A DNA stretch of 64,000 bases, taken from NCBI GenBank assembly GCA_017302435.1, contig JAFLDL010000018.1:20771-84770 (forward strand), written 5' to 3'. The translations under genes were made by a program, and so were the position numbers. The notes beneath the pieces were generated by a model. That model searched no databases. It was not told the origin of the DNA and was given only the letters and a program-made list of their open reading frames with translations. The DNA comes from Candidatus Accumulibacter necessarius (lineage in GTDB: Bacteria; Pseudomonadota; Gammaproteobacteria; Burkholderiales; Rhodocyclaceae). Within the stretch, counting starts at the first letter, position 1, and every line of letters begins with the position of its first letter. Shown piece after piece: positions 47,704 through 55,926 of this stretch.

Positions 47704-48174
47704 GTCAAGGGCGGGCTGCGTTTTTTGCAGCCTGGCGAAGCGCACCCTTGACGCCGCGTAGAGACCGTACGCTGGATCATGGCTGCGGGCGAAGCAGTTC
47801 CGCCCGCAGCCATGATGACCCATGCGATGGTCGATTATCCCAATGTCTCAAGCTCTCCCGTTGCAGCATCTGAACCGCGCCCGTTTCTTCAGATAATGGC
47901 TGCGACGAATCGCGCCAGTCACCCATCAGGATCAAGCGATCAGCGGTGCTCTGCCTTCGCCCTGGCGGCCACGCCGCCCCAGAAGAACCTTGGTGCCGTT
48001 TCGTGTCCACTGGATTGCACAGACTCGTGGCTGCCGGTTTCCCGGCGCCAACCCCTTGCTGGCTCACGTTACGGGCGATCCGCGTTGCTGCCCGGGTGAC
48101 GGACAGCGGCATCCCATTCAGGCTCATGGCTCGTCGTCCAGGCCCCTTACCGGGCTTGCCGCCGCCGTCGTGAC
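47704..48174 (-). ncRNA. Candidate bridge RNA / structured non-coding end of the IS110-type element
   Basis: No convincing gene lies in these ~470 bases downstream of the transposase. Two strong stems are present: 47776-47816 with perfect 16-bp arms (ATCATGGCTGCGGGCG and complement) and a nine-base loop, and 47704-47752 with outer arms GTCAAGGG/CCCTTGAC and an inner stem GCTGC/GCAGC. IS110-family elements encode a bridge RNA that pairs with target and donor DNA, in the 3' end for the IS1111 subgroup. That this stretch is that RNA is inference; its exact limits are unknown. Confidence 0.45.
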
Positions 48175-49188
48175 TCATGCGAAGCAGCGCCTCGTGTCGA
48201 AGGGTGCGCGCTCCTTCAGGATGTGGAAGCAGGCTCGTGCCAATTTGTGCGCCAGCGCCTTGGTCGCCACCACGTTATTGGTTCTGGCCTTCTTGCGTTC
48301 GTAGAAGCGTTTGGCTTCGGCATTGAAGCGCAAGGCGAAGTTGGCGGCTTCGACAAAAGCCCAGACCAGGTACTTGTTGCCATTCTTGGCGTTGCCCTCG
48401 CCTTTCTTCTTGCCGTTGGACAGGCGCTGACTATCGACGCAGCGCGCGTAGGACGCGTAATTGCCCACCGCATCGAAGCGTTCGATCGGTCCGGTCTCCA
48501 GCAGGATGATCGCGGCCAGAATGCGGCCGATGCCGGGAACGCTGGTCAGCAAGGCGTATTCGGGTCGTTCCCCGAGCTTCTCTTGCAGACGCTTTTCCAG
48601 CAGTTCGATTTGCGCACCGAGCGTGGTCACCACCGCGAGGTTGCTTTGAACGGCCAGTGCGACATCCGCCGACAGTCCCATCTGATCCACGTCGACCGCC
48701 GTCAGGCGCTTGATCTGGTTGCTGGTGATCTTGACCGCCCGTTCCCGCGCCAAGATGTTCTCGATGGCCAGGATGTGACTGGTGCGGCTGCGTACGAGTT
48801 GCATGCGCTTTCTGGCCAGATCACGTGTCGCTCTGTGCTCCGGCGGCAGAATCGTACCCGTGGGCAGGATCCCCAAGCGCAGCAGGTGCGCCAAATGTCG
48901 GGCGTCCGCCTCGTCGCCACTGTGTTTGAGGCCGTCGTATTTCTTGATGGCGCCAGTGTTGGCCAGTTTCACCTCAAACCCCGCTTCCTGCAAGCCATCG
49001 ACCAGCCAGTACCAGTTGTAGGTGGATTCAACCACCACGCCCGCCAGTTCATCGCGCCAGGGCAGCAAGAATGCGACAATCTTCGATAGGTCATTCGGCA
49101 GCCGCTTCTCCGCCACCACCCGATCTCCTTCGTCCGTCACCGTCACTACGCTGTTGTTTGAATGCAGGTCAATTCCGCTATATTTCAT
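48175..49188 (-). CDS. IS110-family transposase (DEDD/serine recombinase type)
   Basis: A 337-residue transposase. The N-terminal RuvC-like DEDD domain shows YSGIDLHSNN, VVESTYNWYW, and KHSGDEADARHLAHLLR; the C-terminal domain shows SVPGIGRILAAIIL, NYASYARCV with the likely catalytic serine, and NAKNGNKYLVW. ATG at 49188 starts the conserved region (the open frame extends to 49227). It looks intact. Confidence 0.95.
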   Translation of the reverse strand: MKYSGIDLHSNNSVVTVTDEGDRVVAEKRLPNDLSKIVAFLLPWRDELAGVVVESTYNWYWLVDGLQEAGFEVKLANTGAIKKYDGLKHSGDEADARHLAHLLRLGILPTGTILPPEHRATRDLARKRMQLVRSRTSHILAIENILARERAVKITSNQIKRLTAVDVDQMGLSADVALAVQSNLAVVTTLGAQIELLEKRLQEKLGERPEYALLTSVPGIGRILAAIILLETGPIERFDAVGNYASYARCVDSQRLSNGKKKGEGNAKNGNKYLVWAFVEAANFALRFNAEAKRFYERKKARTNNVVATKALAHKLARACFHILKERAPFDTRRCFA

Positions 49189-49298
49189 GTCCGGCCTCCT
49201 GTGGTTAATGCAAGTTCGCAAACTCACTTTAACCCCACCGTCTCACTTGGTGGGAGGCGGTGGGAGGCCGGCTAGATGATTTTCAGGGTCGATTAAGG

Positions 49299-49367
49299 GC
49301 CCAACTTTTCATTCAACCTGGACTTGCGCGATATAACCGCGACAGCCGGTTAAATCAGTCGTTGGGC
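49299..49367 (+). other. attC site 8
   Basis: Starts GCCCAAC, ends GTTGGGC; less regular inner stem (AACCTGGACTTGCGCG / CCGCGACAGCCGGTT). 69 bases. It belonged to the DinB cassette. Confidence 0.82.
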
Positions 49368-49400
49368 CTCTTGATAAGTGAGTATGGCTATGCTCTTTAG

Positions 49401-49729
49401 GCGTATAGTCCACAAATCCTCAGCGTCGTCGAAACGCTACTGTTTGAACGCCAAAGGCGTCACTATTGGAGCGAAGAGGAGCGCGGCGAGTTTGCTGCGT
49501 ACATCGCAGAGAACCCAGCCGCTGGAGATGTCGTGCCCGAATCCGGCGGAATTCGCAAAGTGCGTTGGCGGCAAGCAGGCTCGGGCAAGCCGGGTGGTGT
49601 GCGGGTGATTTACTTCACTCGCCGCACTGAAGGTGAGGTGGTCTTACTCACTTTGTGTATGCGAAAGCGAAGACCGACAACCTCACCGGCCCCAAGTTGA
49701 AGGAGATCCGCCGTGCCCTTGAAGAATAA
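49401..49729 (+). pseudogene. Cassette 9a: RelE/HigB-type toxin with two lesions
   Basis: The frame from about 49401 reads SPQILSVVETLLFERQ, IRKVRWRQAGSGKPGG and VRVIYFTRR, the pattern of a RelE/HigB mRNA-interferase-like toxin. There is no start codon in frame: a TAG lies immediately upstream, so the N-terminus has shifted. Near 49652-49656 a one-base loss shifts the end; the C-terminus VYAKAKTDNL to the stop at 49729 is in another frame. So the toxin is probably dead while its antitoxin gene is intact. Confidence 0.75.
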
Positions 49730-50027
49730 GCCCCTTACCAAGGCTGAACTTGAAGCCTACGAAGCAACGCGCGACCTTGCTGAAGAGCTTTTGCAGTCGG
49801 TGCGCGAGATGAAAGCCGGTCAACTTTCCGTCGTCACGTCGCCGGTCATTGAGGCGCGTAAGAAAACCGGCCTGTCACAGTCACAGTTTGCGGCACTGCT
49901 GGGTGTTTCTGTTCGCACCTTGCAAGGATGGGAGCAAGGGCGCAAGCAGCCGAGCGGTGCCGCTCGTACATTACTGGCCATCGCGAGCACGAATCCGCAA
50001 GCAGTGTTGGCCGTTGCAGCAAAATAG
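49713..50027 (+). CDS. Cassette 9b: XRE-family antitoxin (NadS/HigA-like)
   Basis: A 104-residue protein whose C-terminal half is a lambda-repressor-like HTH (KKTGLSQSQFAALLGVSVRT, LQGWEQGRKQPSGAA). It matches antitoxins that follow RelE/HigB toxins. GTG at 49713 lies inside the toxin 3' end, with AAGGAG upstream, giving the usual overlap of toxin-first pairs. Presumably an autorepressor. Confidence 0.88.
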   Translation: MPLKNKPLTKAELEAYEATRDLAEELLQSVREMKAGQLSVVTSPVIEARKKTGLSQSQFAALLGVSVRTLQGWEQGRKQPSGAARTLLAIASTNPQAVLAVAAK

Positions 50028-50105
50028 CGTCCGGTCGGAGCGGGGCCCAATCGGGTAGCCGGAGGTTTCTCTCCTTCGTCCCCCACACCACCCACAGAGG
50101 GCGGT

Positions 50106-50775
50106 TCAACGAGTTGGCGCGCTCGACGAAGTAACTTGAGCCGAGTAGCCCTGGGCCTTGCACCACAGCGCCTTGTCGCTCCCGCGTATCTTCGTGCCGC
50201 GCAGGGTGAATCCGAGGAAACGGCAGTCACTCATCGGCGCCACCTTGCTTTTGGCAGGATTGACCTTGAGTTTGAGGCGGGTCTCCAGGTAACGCGTGAG
50301 ATTCTGCATCACGCGCTCCCCGGCCCGCTGGCTTTTGACCAGAATGACCCTATCGTCCGCGTAGCGGGCAAAGCGATGGCCCCGCCTTGCCAGTTCCTTG
50401 TCGAACTGGTCCAGCAGAATGTTTGCCAAAAGTGGCGAAAGCGGACCGCCCTGGGGCTCGATGCCGAGAAGGTCGGCCCGAAGATCGGTGTCAGGACGTG
50501 CGCGATGGCTTGCTGGATGACCCGGTCCAGGATGGTCGGGATGCCCAGCAGCCGTTCGCCCCCGTCCGGCTTCGGGATGGCTACCCGACGCACCGGCTGC
50601 GGGGCGTATCGCCCTTGTTCGATCTCCTCGCGCACGTCCAGCCAGTGGTTCCGGGCGTAGGCGGGAAAGTCCTCAAGGCGAACGCCATCGATTCCTGGCG
50701 CTCCCCGGTTGGCCTTCACCCGCTTCCACGCCCGCAACAGGTTGTCGCGGGCCAGTACGGCGTCGAACAGATCGT
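50106..50775 (-). pseudogene. Group II intron reverse transcriptase, broken
   Basis: N-terminal part LLRAWKRVKANRGAPGIDG to GPTFSASS is in one frame; an internal deletion of roughly 90 residues then joins, in another frame, to PQGGPLSPLLANILLDQ and the catalytic RYADD box (here YADDRVILVKS), followed by LKLKVNPAKSK. The C-terminal maturase domain is missing. Non-functional. Confidence 0.88.
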
Positions 50776-51305
50776 GTCACGTAGCTCACTTCGTCTTGGT
50801 TCAAGGCTCGGGTCGCGCCAGCCGCCGCGCCAGGCCTCTTCGCTTCGCTCGCTGCCCTGTTCGCTCGTCTGCGGCCGGCAGCTTGCCGCAACGCCAGAAC
50901 CTTCTTCCATAGCAGCGGTCCGCACTGCTCCTGCGAAAGGTCGAGTCCTCGCGCGCCGATCAGGTCTCCCCAGGTAAGAACGAGATGTTTCCGCGCACCA
51001 GCGCTGCATTTACCTTAGGCGCCGTACCGGTGGGCTTCGCTGTCCTGTGCCAGCTCGCCTCGGCTTTCTATGCAGTTCCTGTCCGTCGCCGCGCACGTTT
51101 GCGCTCCGGCTGGCAGCCGCTCACAGCGCTCGCGTCGTTCAAGCGGGCAGGCGCGTGCGCCTGCAAACCCCGCTTTCACCCTTCAGACAAGTCCTCGCGG
51201 CCTTGCCCTTGCCTTCGGCTAGTGGTTATCATGGCTTCATGAAGTCATGCCGGTACTCCCACAGGGGACTTCCACCCCATCACATCGCGCCCATGCTGGG
51301 CGCAC
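50776..51305 (-). ncRNA. Group II intron 5' ribozyme region (domains I-IV part)
   Basis: Non-coding in all frames; on the minus strand it runs from the intron 5' end to the reverse transcriptase start and contains the characteristic GTGGAAGTCCCCTGTGGGAG stretch. About 170 bases near 51120-51290 recur in diverged form at 60594-60765. Confidence 0.7.
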
Positions 51306-51314
51306 ACCCATCAT

Positions 51315-53043
51315 CCTAAATTCCTCTGTTAGCCCATTGCGGCAGCCAGACCAGGGGGGGCCAGGGCCGTCTGCCGCGGCATTTTGGGCCTGACGGCGAT
51401 GATTTTGTCGACGATGTAGCGAACCAGTGCAGGCCAGCGGGCGGCTTTCGGCAACTGAGGCGCAGTTGCCCGAACATGGTCAAGACCCTTGCGGATATTG
51501 GCGATCATCGCCTTGATCTGATCCCCCGCCGCATGGGAAAGTGTGAGCAGCAGGCGGGATTGGCCGGCGTGCTGAGTCAGGCGGGCGACACCGGCGAGCA
51601 GCAGGGGGCGGCTGGTGATTGCCTCCAGGCGTGCCTTTGGATGCGCCAGGCGGACATACCAACTCCACCAGTTGTAAATCAGTGCCACCGCTCGCGCCGA
51701 GAGGTTGCAGCGCTCCAGGTCTTGCGTGGTGTAGCCGCCCCAGCCCCATTGATTCTTCAGTTCGTCGAAGCCGTTCTCGCAATCGGCTCGATCCCGGTAG
51801 AGCTGGTCCATGGCCTCAAGGGAGTAGTCCGCGTTGGTCACCAGGACGGCGTACTCCCATACTTTGGTCGTCTCCGAAGGGTCAAGGAACTGCAGTTCTG
51901 GCTGTCGGCTCTTGCGGCTTGCCTGGGCAACCAGACTGGACTTGACTGGCTGCCGCAGCACGACTACACGCCGCGCAGCACTCCAACCCGCCAACCGGAG
52001 CTCGCCTTCAACCGCCTCAAAACCTTGGCCCACGCCCTGCCAGTCGCCTTGCCGCCAGAGCCGCTCGATCAGACGTTTGACTCCGGGCGTTTGCTTGAGC
52101 TTGAAGAGATAGCTCTGTCCAATCGCTTCCATCTCGGCCATCACTCGTTCATTGCCGAAACCAATGTCGCCGCGCACCAGGACGGGACGTTCCTCGGGGG
52201 CGAGCCCCTCGAGCAGCTCCCGCAGACGAGGCAGGCTATGTTTGGCCGCATGGGCTTTGCCGCCCTGTACTTCCACATCGAGCACCAGGCGCAGGTTGCC
52301 AATCCAGTAGGTATGCAGGGTATGGCTGGGACGTCCCGGCTTGGTGGGGTTGTACCCGATCTCGGCACCCGCCTGGTGGCCATAGAGCAACTTGACACTG
52401 GTGTCGGCGTCGAGAATCCAGGGCGTCCGCAGGGCTTCGCGCGTGCTATCCGACAGCGCTGTGTCCATCCAGGCCGTACTCCTCGCCAACTGGGCGGTGC
52501 GCGCGGCGCGTTCTTTGTCGCTGCAGAGCTTGGGTTGGTTCGGGGCCAGGTGCGCCAGTGCGCGGCGCAGGCTTTCGTCGCTGATGATCTTCTTCATGCC
52601 GAGAATCTGTGGCGCGACTTCGTCGCCGCGTAGCCCAGTCACATGCGCATAGCGCCGCTGCCCATCCAGGATCGACAGCAGCCAAGTGCCGAGAACGTCG
52701 ACCACCTCCGGGGCGTTGGGGCTCGTGTAGGCCATCGGACAACCGTCCCGCCACCGGGCGAACAATCCCGAGACGTCAAGGAACTCAGCAAAGAACGGCA
52801 ACTGCCCCAAAGCCGTGGCGCTTCCACCTTCGTCCCAGCGAACATGAAACCGCCCGCCGGGGGTAGCAACCCGTATTTCCACCATCGCTTGTTCCACTTC
52901 CTGCAAGGCGGCATCGACCGCTTTGACCAGCGCTTTTCGCTCAAAGTCCATCTCACCCATCGGGTGACCCTCCCTCTTGGCCGCAAACCCTCATCAATGC
53001 TCAGTTTGCACCAATTCTGGAAGGTTCAACTGAGGAAAATAGG
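51315..53043 (-). mobile_element. IS1380-like insertion sequence
   Basis: Terminal inverted repeats CCTAAATTCCTCTGTT (51315-51330) and AACTGAGGAAAATAGG (53028-53043) with a few mismatches; the CCTA tip is typical of IS1380. The 5-bp target duplication ATCAT is at 51310-51314 and 53044-53048. It inserted into the attC sequence just outside the group II intron. Confidence 0.88.
51329..52960 (-). CDS. IS1380/IS4-superfamily DDE transposase
   Basis: A 543-residue transposase. Catalytic region: LDADTSVKLLYGHQ (first D), VRGDIGFGNERV (second D), and the YREK signature in YRDRADCENGFDELK (Y-2-R-3-E-6-K). GGAGGG precedes ATG 52960 by eight bases. Intact. Confidence 0.93.
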   Translation of the reverse strand: MGEMDFERKALVKAVDAALQEVEQAMVEIRVATPGGRFHVRWDEGGSATALGQLPFFAEFLDVSGLFARWRDGCPMAYTSPNAPEVVDVLGTWLLSILDGQRRYAHVTGLRGDEVAPQILGMKKIISDESLRRALAHLAPNQPKLCSDKERAARTAQLARSTAWMDTALSDSTREALRTPWILDADTSVKLLYGHQAGAEIGYNPTKPGRPSHTLHTYWIGNLRLVLDVEVQGGKAHAAKHSLPRLRELLEGLAPEERPVLVRGDIGFGNERVMAEMEAIGQSYLFKLKQTPGVKRLIERLWRQGDWQGVGQGFEAVEGELRLAGWSAARRVVVLRQPVKSSLVAQASRKSRQPELQFLDPSETTKVWEYAVLVTNADYSLEAMDQLYRDRADCENGFDELKNQWGWGGYTTQDLERCNLSARAVALIYNWWSWYVRLAHPKARLEAITSRPLLLAGVARLTQHAGQSRLLLTLSHAAGDQIKAMIANIRKGLDHVRATAPQLPKAARWPALVRYIVDKIIAVRPKMPRQTALAPPGLAAAMG

Positions 53044-53119
53044 ATCATTCCACCGGACGCTGCGCGATAAAGCCGCGCATCGCCGGTGAATTCAAACGTT
53101 AGACCCCGCGAGCTAGGAC

Positions 53120-53617
53120 ATGGACGCTTTCTGGGCCGAATCGAGATACTTCACAGGGCCCCTTCTCACGGAGGGGATGATTCGCGCGGCAGAACGTGGC
53201 CTTGGCTACAGGTTGCCGGAGGCTTACCTCCGGCTCTTGAAGTCTCAGAACGGCGGTGAGCCTCGGCGAGACTGCTTTCCAACTTCCTCTGCAACGTCAT
53301 GGGCCAAGGACCACATTGCCGTCGTCGGCATTCGAGGCATCGGGGGCGAATGGGGAATTGACTCTCCCACGTTGGGCAGTGCCGCGATGATCGAACAGTG
53401 GGGCTATCCAAACATAGGCGTGGTCGTCGGAGAGTGTCCGTCTGCGGGTCATGATGTTGTAATGCTCGACTACAGCGTTTCGGGACATCAAGGCGAGCCC
53501 CGCGTTGTTCACGTGGAGACCGAATGCGAAACGCCGTGCGTCACGCTACTGGCCGAGGACTTTCAGTCGTTCATTGAGGGGCTTGTAGATGGCGGCGTCT
53601 ATGCGGGCGAGGTCTAA
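53120..53617 (+). CDS. Cassette 10: SMI1/KNR4 (SUKH)-family protein
   Basis: A 165-residue protein with the SUKH pattern: LGYRLPEAYLRLLKSQNGG near residues 30-50, then alternating strands including GYPNIGVVVGECPSAGHDVV and YSVSGHQGEPRVVHVE. SUKH proteins are often immunity proteins of contact-dependent toxins, but orphan members in cassettes are common and no toxin is present here. Confidence 0.85.
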   Translation: MDAFWAESRYFTGPLLTEGMIRAAERGLGYRLPEAYLRLLKSQNGGEPRRDCFPTSSATSWAKDHIAVVGIRGIGGEWGIDSPTLGSAAMIEQWGYPNIGVVVGECPSAGHDVVMLDYSVSGHQGEPRVVHVETECETPCVTLLAEDFQSFIEGLVDGGVYAGEV

Positions 53618-53683
53618 CATCCCGCTCCAGAGGGACGCTACGCCGGCAAGCCGGCTTCGCGCCTCAGAGCTAGCCCGTTAGGC
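53612..53683 (+). other. attC site 10
   Basis: Starts GTCTAAC, ends GTTAGGC; inner stem GCCGGCAAGCCGGC-type. 72 bases. Confidence 0.88.
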
Positions 53684-53699
53684 GTCACAGGAGACACCC

Positions 53700-54329
53700 T
53701 TGCACCTCGATCTCTGGCTAGCGTTTATCGCCGCCGCGATGGTTCTGCTTGCGATCCCCGGACCTACGATCCTCACCGTGATCAGCTACTCAGCCTCGCA
53801 TGGCAAGAGGGCCACATTGCCTCTCATCGCAGGTGTCGCCCTTGGCGACTCAACTGCTCTCTTCCTCTCCTTGGTCGGTCTTGGCGCGCTCCTTGCCGCT
53901 TCGGCACTCTGGTTCAACGTCGTCAAGGGGGCTGGTGGGCTCTACCTCCTGTATCTCGGGTTCAAGATGCTTCGCGCAGGAACCTCGGGTCAAGCAGCCG
54001 TGACCCCTCCTGCTCCAGAGTCCATGCTGCGCCTGTTTCTGAACACGTATGCGGTTACCGCGCTCAACCCCAAGGGCATCGTCTTCTTCATCGCGTTCCT
54101 GCCGCAGTTCCTCAATCCAACCGCGCCCGCGGCACCGCAGCTTTGGGTACTTGGCACGACGTTCGTCGTTCTCGCGGCCATCAACGCCACGCTCTATGCC
54201 ACGTTCGCGAGCGCCGCTCGTCGCATGCTTGAGTCCCCCCGGGCCCAGCGTAGATTCAATCTTCTCGGTGGCTCTCTCATATGCGCGGCTGGCGCGTGGG
54301 CACTGCTCGCCAAGCGCCAGCCGCAGTGA
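53700..54329 (+). CDS. Cassette 11: LysE/RhtB-family exporter
   Basis: A 209-residue inner-membrane protein with about six helices and family segments AIPGPTILTVISYSASHGKR near the N-terminus and NPKGIVFFIAFLPQFL. Members export amino acids or related metabolites; the substrate cannot be told. Start is TTG at 53700 with AGGAG eight bases upstream. Confidence 0.92.
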   Translation: MHLDLWLAFIAAAMVLLAIPGPTILTVISYSASHGKRATLPLIAGVALGDSTALFLSLVGLGALLAASALWFNVVKGAGGLYLLYLGFKMLRAGTSGQAAVTPPAPESMLRLFLNTYAVTALNPKGIVFFIAFLPQFLNPTAPAAPQLWVLGTTFVVLAAINATLYATFASAARRMLESPRAQRRFNLLGGSLICAAGAWALLAKRQPQ

Positions 54330-54404
54330 CGCCAACAACCGCATCAACTCGGACTGGCAATTCCGCTGCTCTCCATTGCCATCCGGTTATGCGGAGCGTT
54401 GGGC
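54330..54404 (+). other. attC site 11
   Basis: Starts CGCCAAC, ends GTTGGGC; irregular inner pairing (CCGCATCAACTCGGACTGG / CCATCCGGTTATGCGG). 75 bases. Confidence 0.78.
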
Positions 54405-54504
54405 TCCACAAAAATCTCGCCACTTGAGGCTGAAATGAGTTCATGATTTATCAAATCTGGTTGGCGCTTGGTGATTATTCGTGGAATACCAAGGAGTTTC
54501 AGTT

Positions 54505-54903
54505 ATGACTTACTCTGGACAGTGCTTATGTGGCGCCATTCGCTATCAGCTCTCGGGTGAACCAAAGGTCGTTGCCTTGTGCCACTGCAGCGACTGCCGA
54601 CGAAGCGCAGGCGCGCCCATGGTGGCTTGGGCGATGTTTCCCGAAACTGCCTTGACCTTGATGAAAGGGCAGCCGAAGACGATTAACTCGTCAGGTACTG
54701 CTCTGAGGAGTTTCTGCGCAGACTGCGGGAGCGGGTTGTTCTACCGGAATCCAGGAGTACTCCCTGGAATTGTCGACGTACAGTCCTCAACGCTTGATGA
54801 TCCTGAAGCACTACCACCAACAGTGCAAATACAGACGGCCGAACGACTCAACTGGATGAAGCATATTCATGAACTTCCTGAGTTCGAGAGATTTCCAGTG
54901 TAG
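54505..54903 (+). CDS. Cassette 12: GFA/CENP-V-type zinc protein
   Basis: A 132-residue member of the glutathione-dependent formaldehyde-activating enzyme family. Zinc cysteines in GQCLCGAIRY, LCHCSDCRRSAGAP and FCADCGSGLFY are complete. AAGGAG lies eight bases before ATG 54505. Most small members have no proven substrate. Confidence 0.93.
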   Translation: MTYSGQCLCGAIRYQLSGEPKVVALCHCSDCRRSAGAPMVAWAMFPETALTLMKGQPKTINSSGTALRSFCADCGSGLFYRNPGVLPGIVDVQSSTLDDPEALPPTVQIQTAERLNWMKHIHELPEFERFPV

Positions 54904-54915
54904 GCCGAAGGTGAC

Positions 54916-55001
54916 GCCCAGCCCGTCGGTCGACCCCGTCGCTTCGCTCTCTGGACGCTACGCGATAGAGCCCCGCAGCGCCGGTCCCCTTTACGTTAGA
55001 C
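54916..55001 (+). other. attC site 12
   Basis: Left end GCCCAGC is divergent, right end GTTAGAC normal; inner stem around CTGGACGCTACGCG / CCGCAGCGCCGG. 86 bases. Confidence 0.8.
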
Positions 55002-55016
55002 ATCGCAGGAGCCCTC

Positions 55017-55499
55017 GTGGAAGTCATTCTCAATTCCAGCCATAAGGCGATGGCAGAGCGAAGCGTCCTCTGCTGGCTGGCAACCGCTGACGAAAGCGGC
55101 CAACCCAATGTTTCTCCGAAGGAGGTTTTTGCAGTTGCGGATGACAAACACATCGTCGTAGCCAACATCGCGTCTCCGGGATCGGCGAAGAATATCCATA
55201 TCAACTCAAAGGTATGCCTGAGCTTTATCGATGTGTTCGCCCAAAAGGGATTCAAGGTTTTCGGCGTAGCGAGTGACGTAACGCCAGAAGCAGCCGAGTA
55301 TTTCCGCTGGGTAGAACCGCTGCGCATGATGGCAGGCGACCGCTTCCCAATTCACAGTGTTTTCGTGGTGCGAGCGACAGCAGTTGAACCGATCATTGCA
55401 CCCAGTTACCGGCTTTACCCTTCGGAGACAACGGAAGCATCACAGGTTCAGGCAGCACTTCGCACCTATGGAGTCAGGGAAGTGGGCGGCAATGTCTAA
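55017..55499 (+). CDS. Cassette 13: pyridoxamine 5'-phosphate oxidase-fold protein
   Basis: A 160-residue flavin-binding-fold protein: CWLATADESGQPNVSPKEVF and VVANIASPGSAKNIHINSKV are typical of the PPOX (FMN-binding split barrel) family. GTG at 55017 has AGGAG five bases upstream. Substrate unknown; not necessarily a PNP oxidase. Confidence 0.88.
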   Translation: MEVILNSSHKAMAERSVLCWLATADESGQPNVSPKEVFAVADDKHIVVANIASPGSAKNIHINSKVCLSFIDVFAQKGFKVFGVASDVTPEAAEYFRWVEPLRMMAGDRFPIHSVFVVRATAVEPIIAPSYRLYPSETTEASQVQAALRTYGVREVGGNV

Positions 55500-55552
55500 C
55501 ATCCCGCGCCAGAGGGACGCAGCAATTCCTGGAATTCGCCTAATCGTTCGGC
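55494..55552 (+). other. attC site 13 (last recognisable)
   Basis: Starts GTCTAAC; right core GTTCGGC departs from GTTRRRY; central palindrome GCAATTCCTGGAATTCGC. 59 bases. Confidence 0.7.
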
Positions 55553-55595
55553 GTCACGGCAATTACCGTTCCTCTACCACCTGAAAGGGAATGCC

Positions 55596-55751
55596 ATGGC
55601 CAAGCTGCCAGGTCGCTCTAAAAACGATCCGTGGAAGCTGAAGACGGCTCCGGGTACTTCCGAGTACACGATGCATACCGACGACAAGGACGGCAGCAAG
55701 ATCCTCGTCTGTACGGTGGGCAATACAGTGCTGCACTACGATGCGCGGTGC
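55596..55751 (+). pseudogene. Cassette 14: conserved hypothetical gene, 5' half (interrupted by transposon)
   Basis: ATG 55596 opens a small protein (KLPGRSKNDPWKLKTAPGT, TVLHYDARC) whose frame is cut at codon 52 by the transposon. The second half resumes at 59034. Removing the transposon and one GGTGC copy restores one frame across the junction (YDARC then IDDLHAMLTKAGDW). Function of the family is unknown. Confidence 0.88.
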
Positions 55752-55926
55752 TGTTACGTCTGCCTCTCCCAGCGGGCTGAGGTGCACGCTCATCCCGCGA
55801 ACGGAGAGGGCTTGAGAAGCAGCAGGTTCTGAAGAAGGCTGGGAGACTTCGGGAGCAGGGAGGGCTGGAGAACCTCTGCTATCGTGGGAAGTTTGACGAC
55901 CACCCGGAGAGAAAGGAGCCCAGCCC

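Larger units (their letters stand above)
47597..49280 (-). mobile_element. IS110-family (IS1111-like) insertion sequence
   Basis: Bounded by short inverted repeats, CATTAGCCGGCC near 47598-47609 and GGCCGGCTAGATG near 49266-49278, with the transposase on the minus strand. Only about 90 bases precede the transposase while about 570 follow it; long 3' non-coding DNA and subterminal repeats are features of the IS1111 subgroup. Exact ends are approximate because this family makes no clear target duplication. It sits between a truncated cassette gene and its attC site. Confidence 0.75.
50050..51305 (-). mobile_element. Group IIC-attC intron, internally deleted
   Basis: On the minus strand the 5' end is GTGCGCCCAGCATGGGCGCG, fitting the group II GTGYG start and the IIC stem; the 3' end ...CCGGCTACCCGAT precedes TGGGC. 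A reduced domain V/VI-like region (GAACCGCCCTC...GGTGGTGTGGGG) is near 50065-50100. Both ends are intact but the element is about 1.26 kb instead of about 1.9 kb. Insertion in the bottom strand of an attC site is the known habit of this intron class. Confidence 0.8.
50045..53104 (+). other. attC site 9, split by two nested insertions
   Basis: The left end GCCCA lies at 50045-50049 and the rest, ACCC + ATCAT + TCCACCGGACGCTGCGCG ... GTTAGAC, at 51306-51314 and 53049-53104. Removing the group II intron (50050-51305) and the IS1380-type element with one ATCAT copy (51315-53048) rebuilds a normal attC that matches attC site 2 at its left end (GCCCAACCCATCATT). Confidence 0.8.

Noticed and set aside
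47647-48178. Minus-strand 133-codon frame downstream of the IS110-type transposase
   Set aside because: Overlaps the two strong hairpins, no family motif; better explained as the non-coding end of the element.
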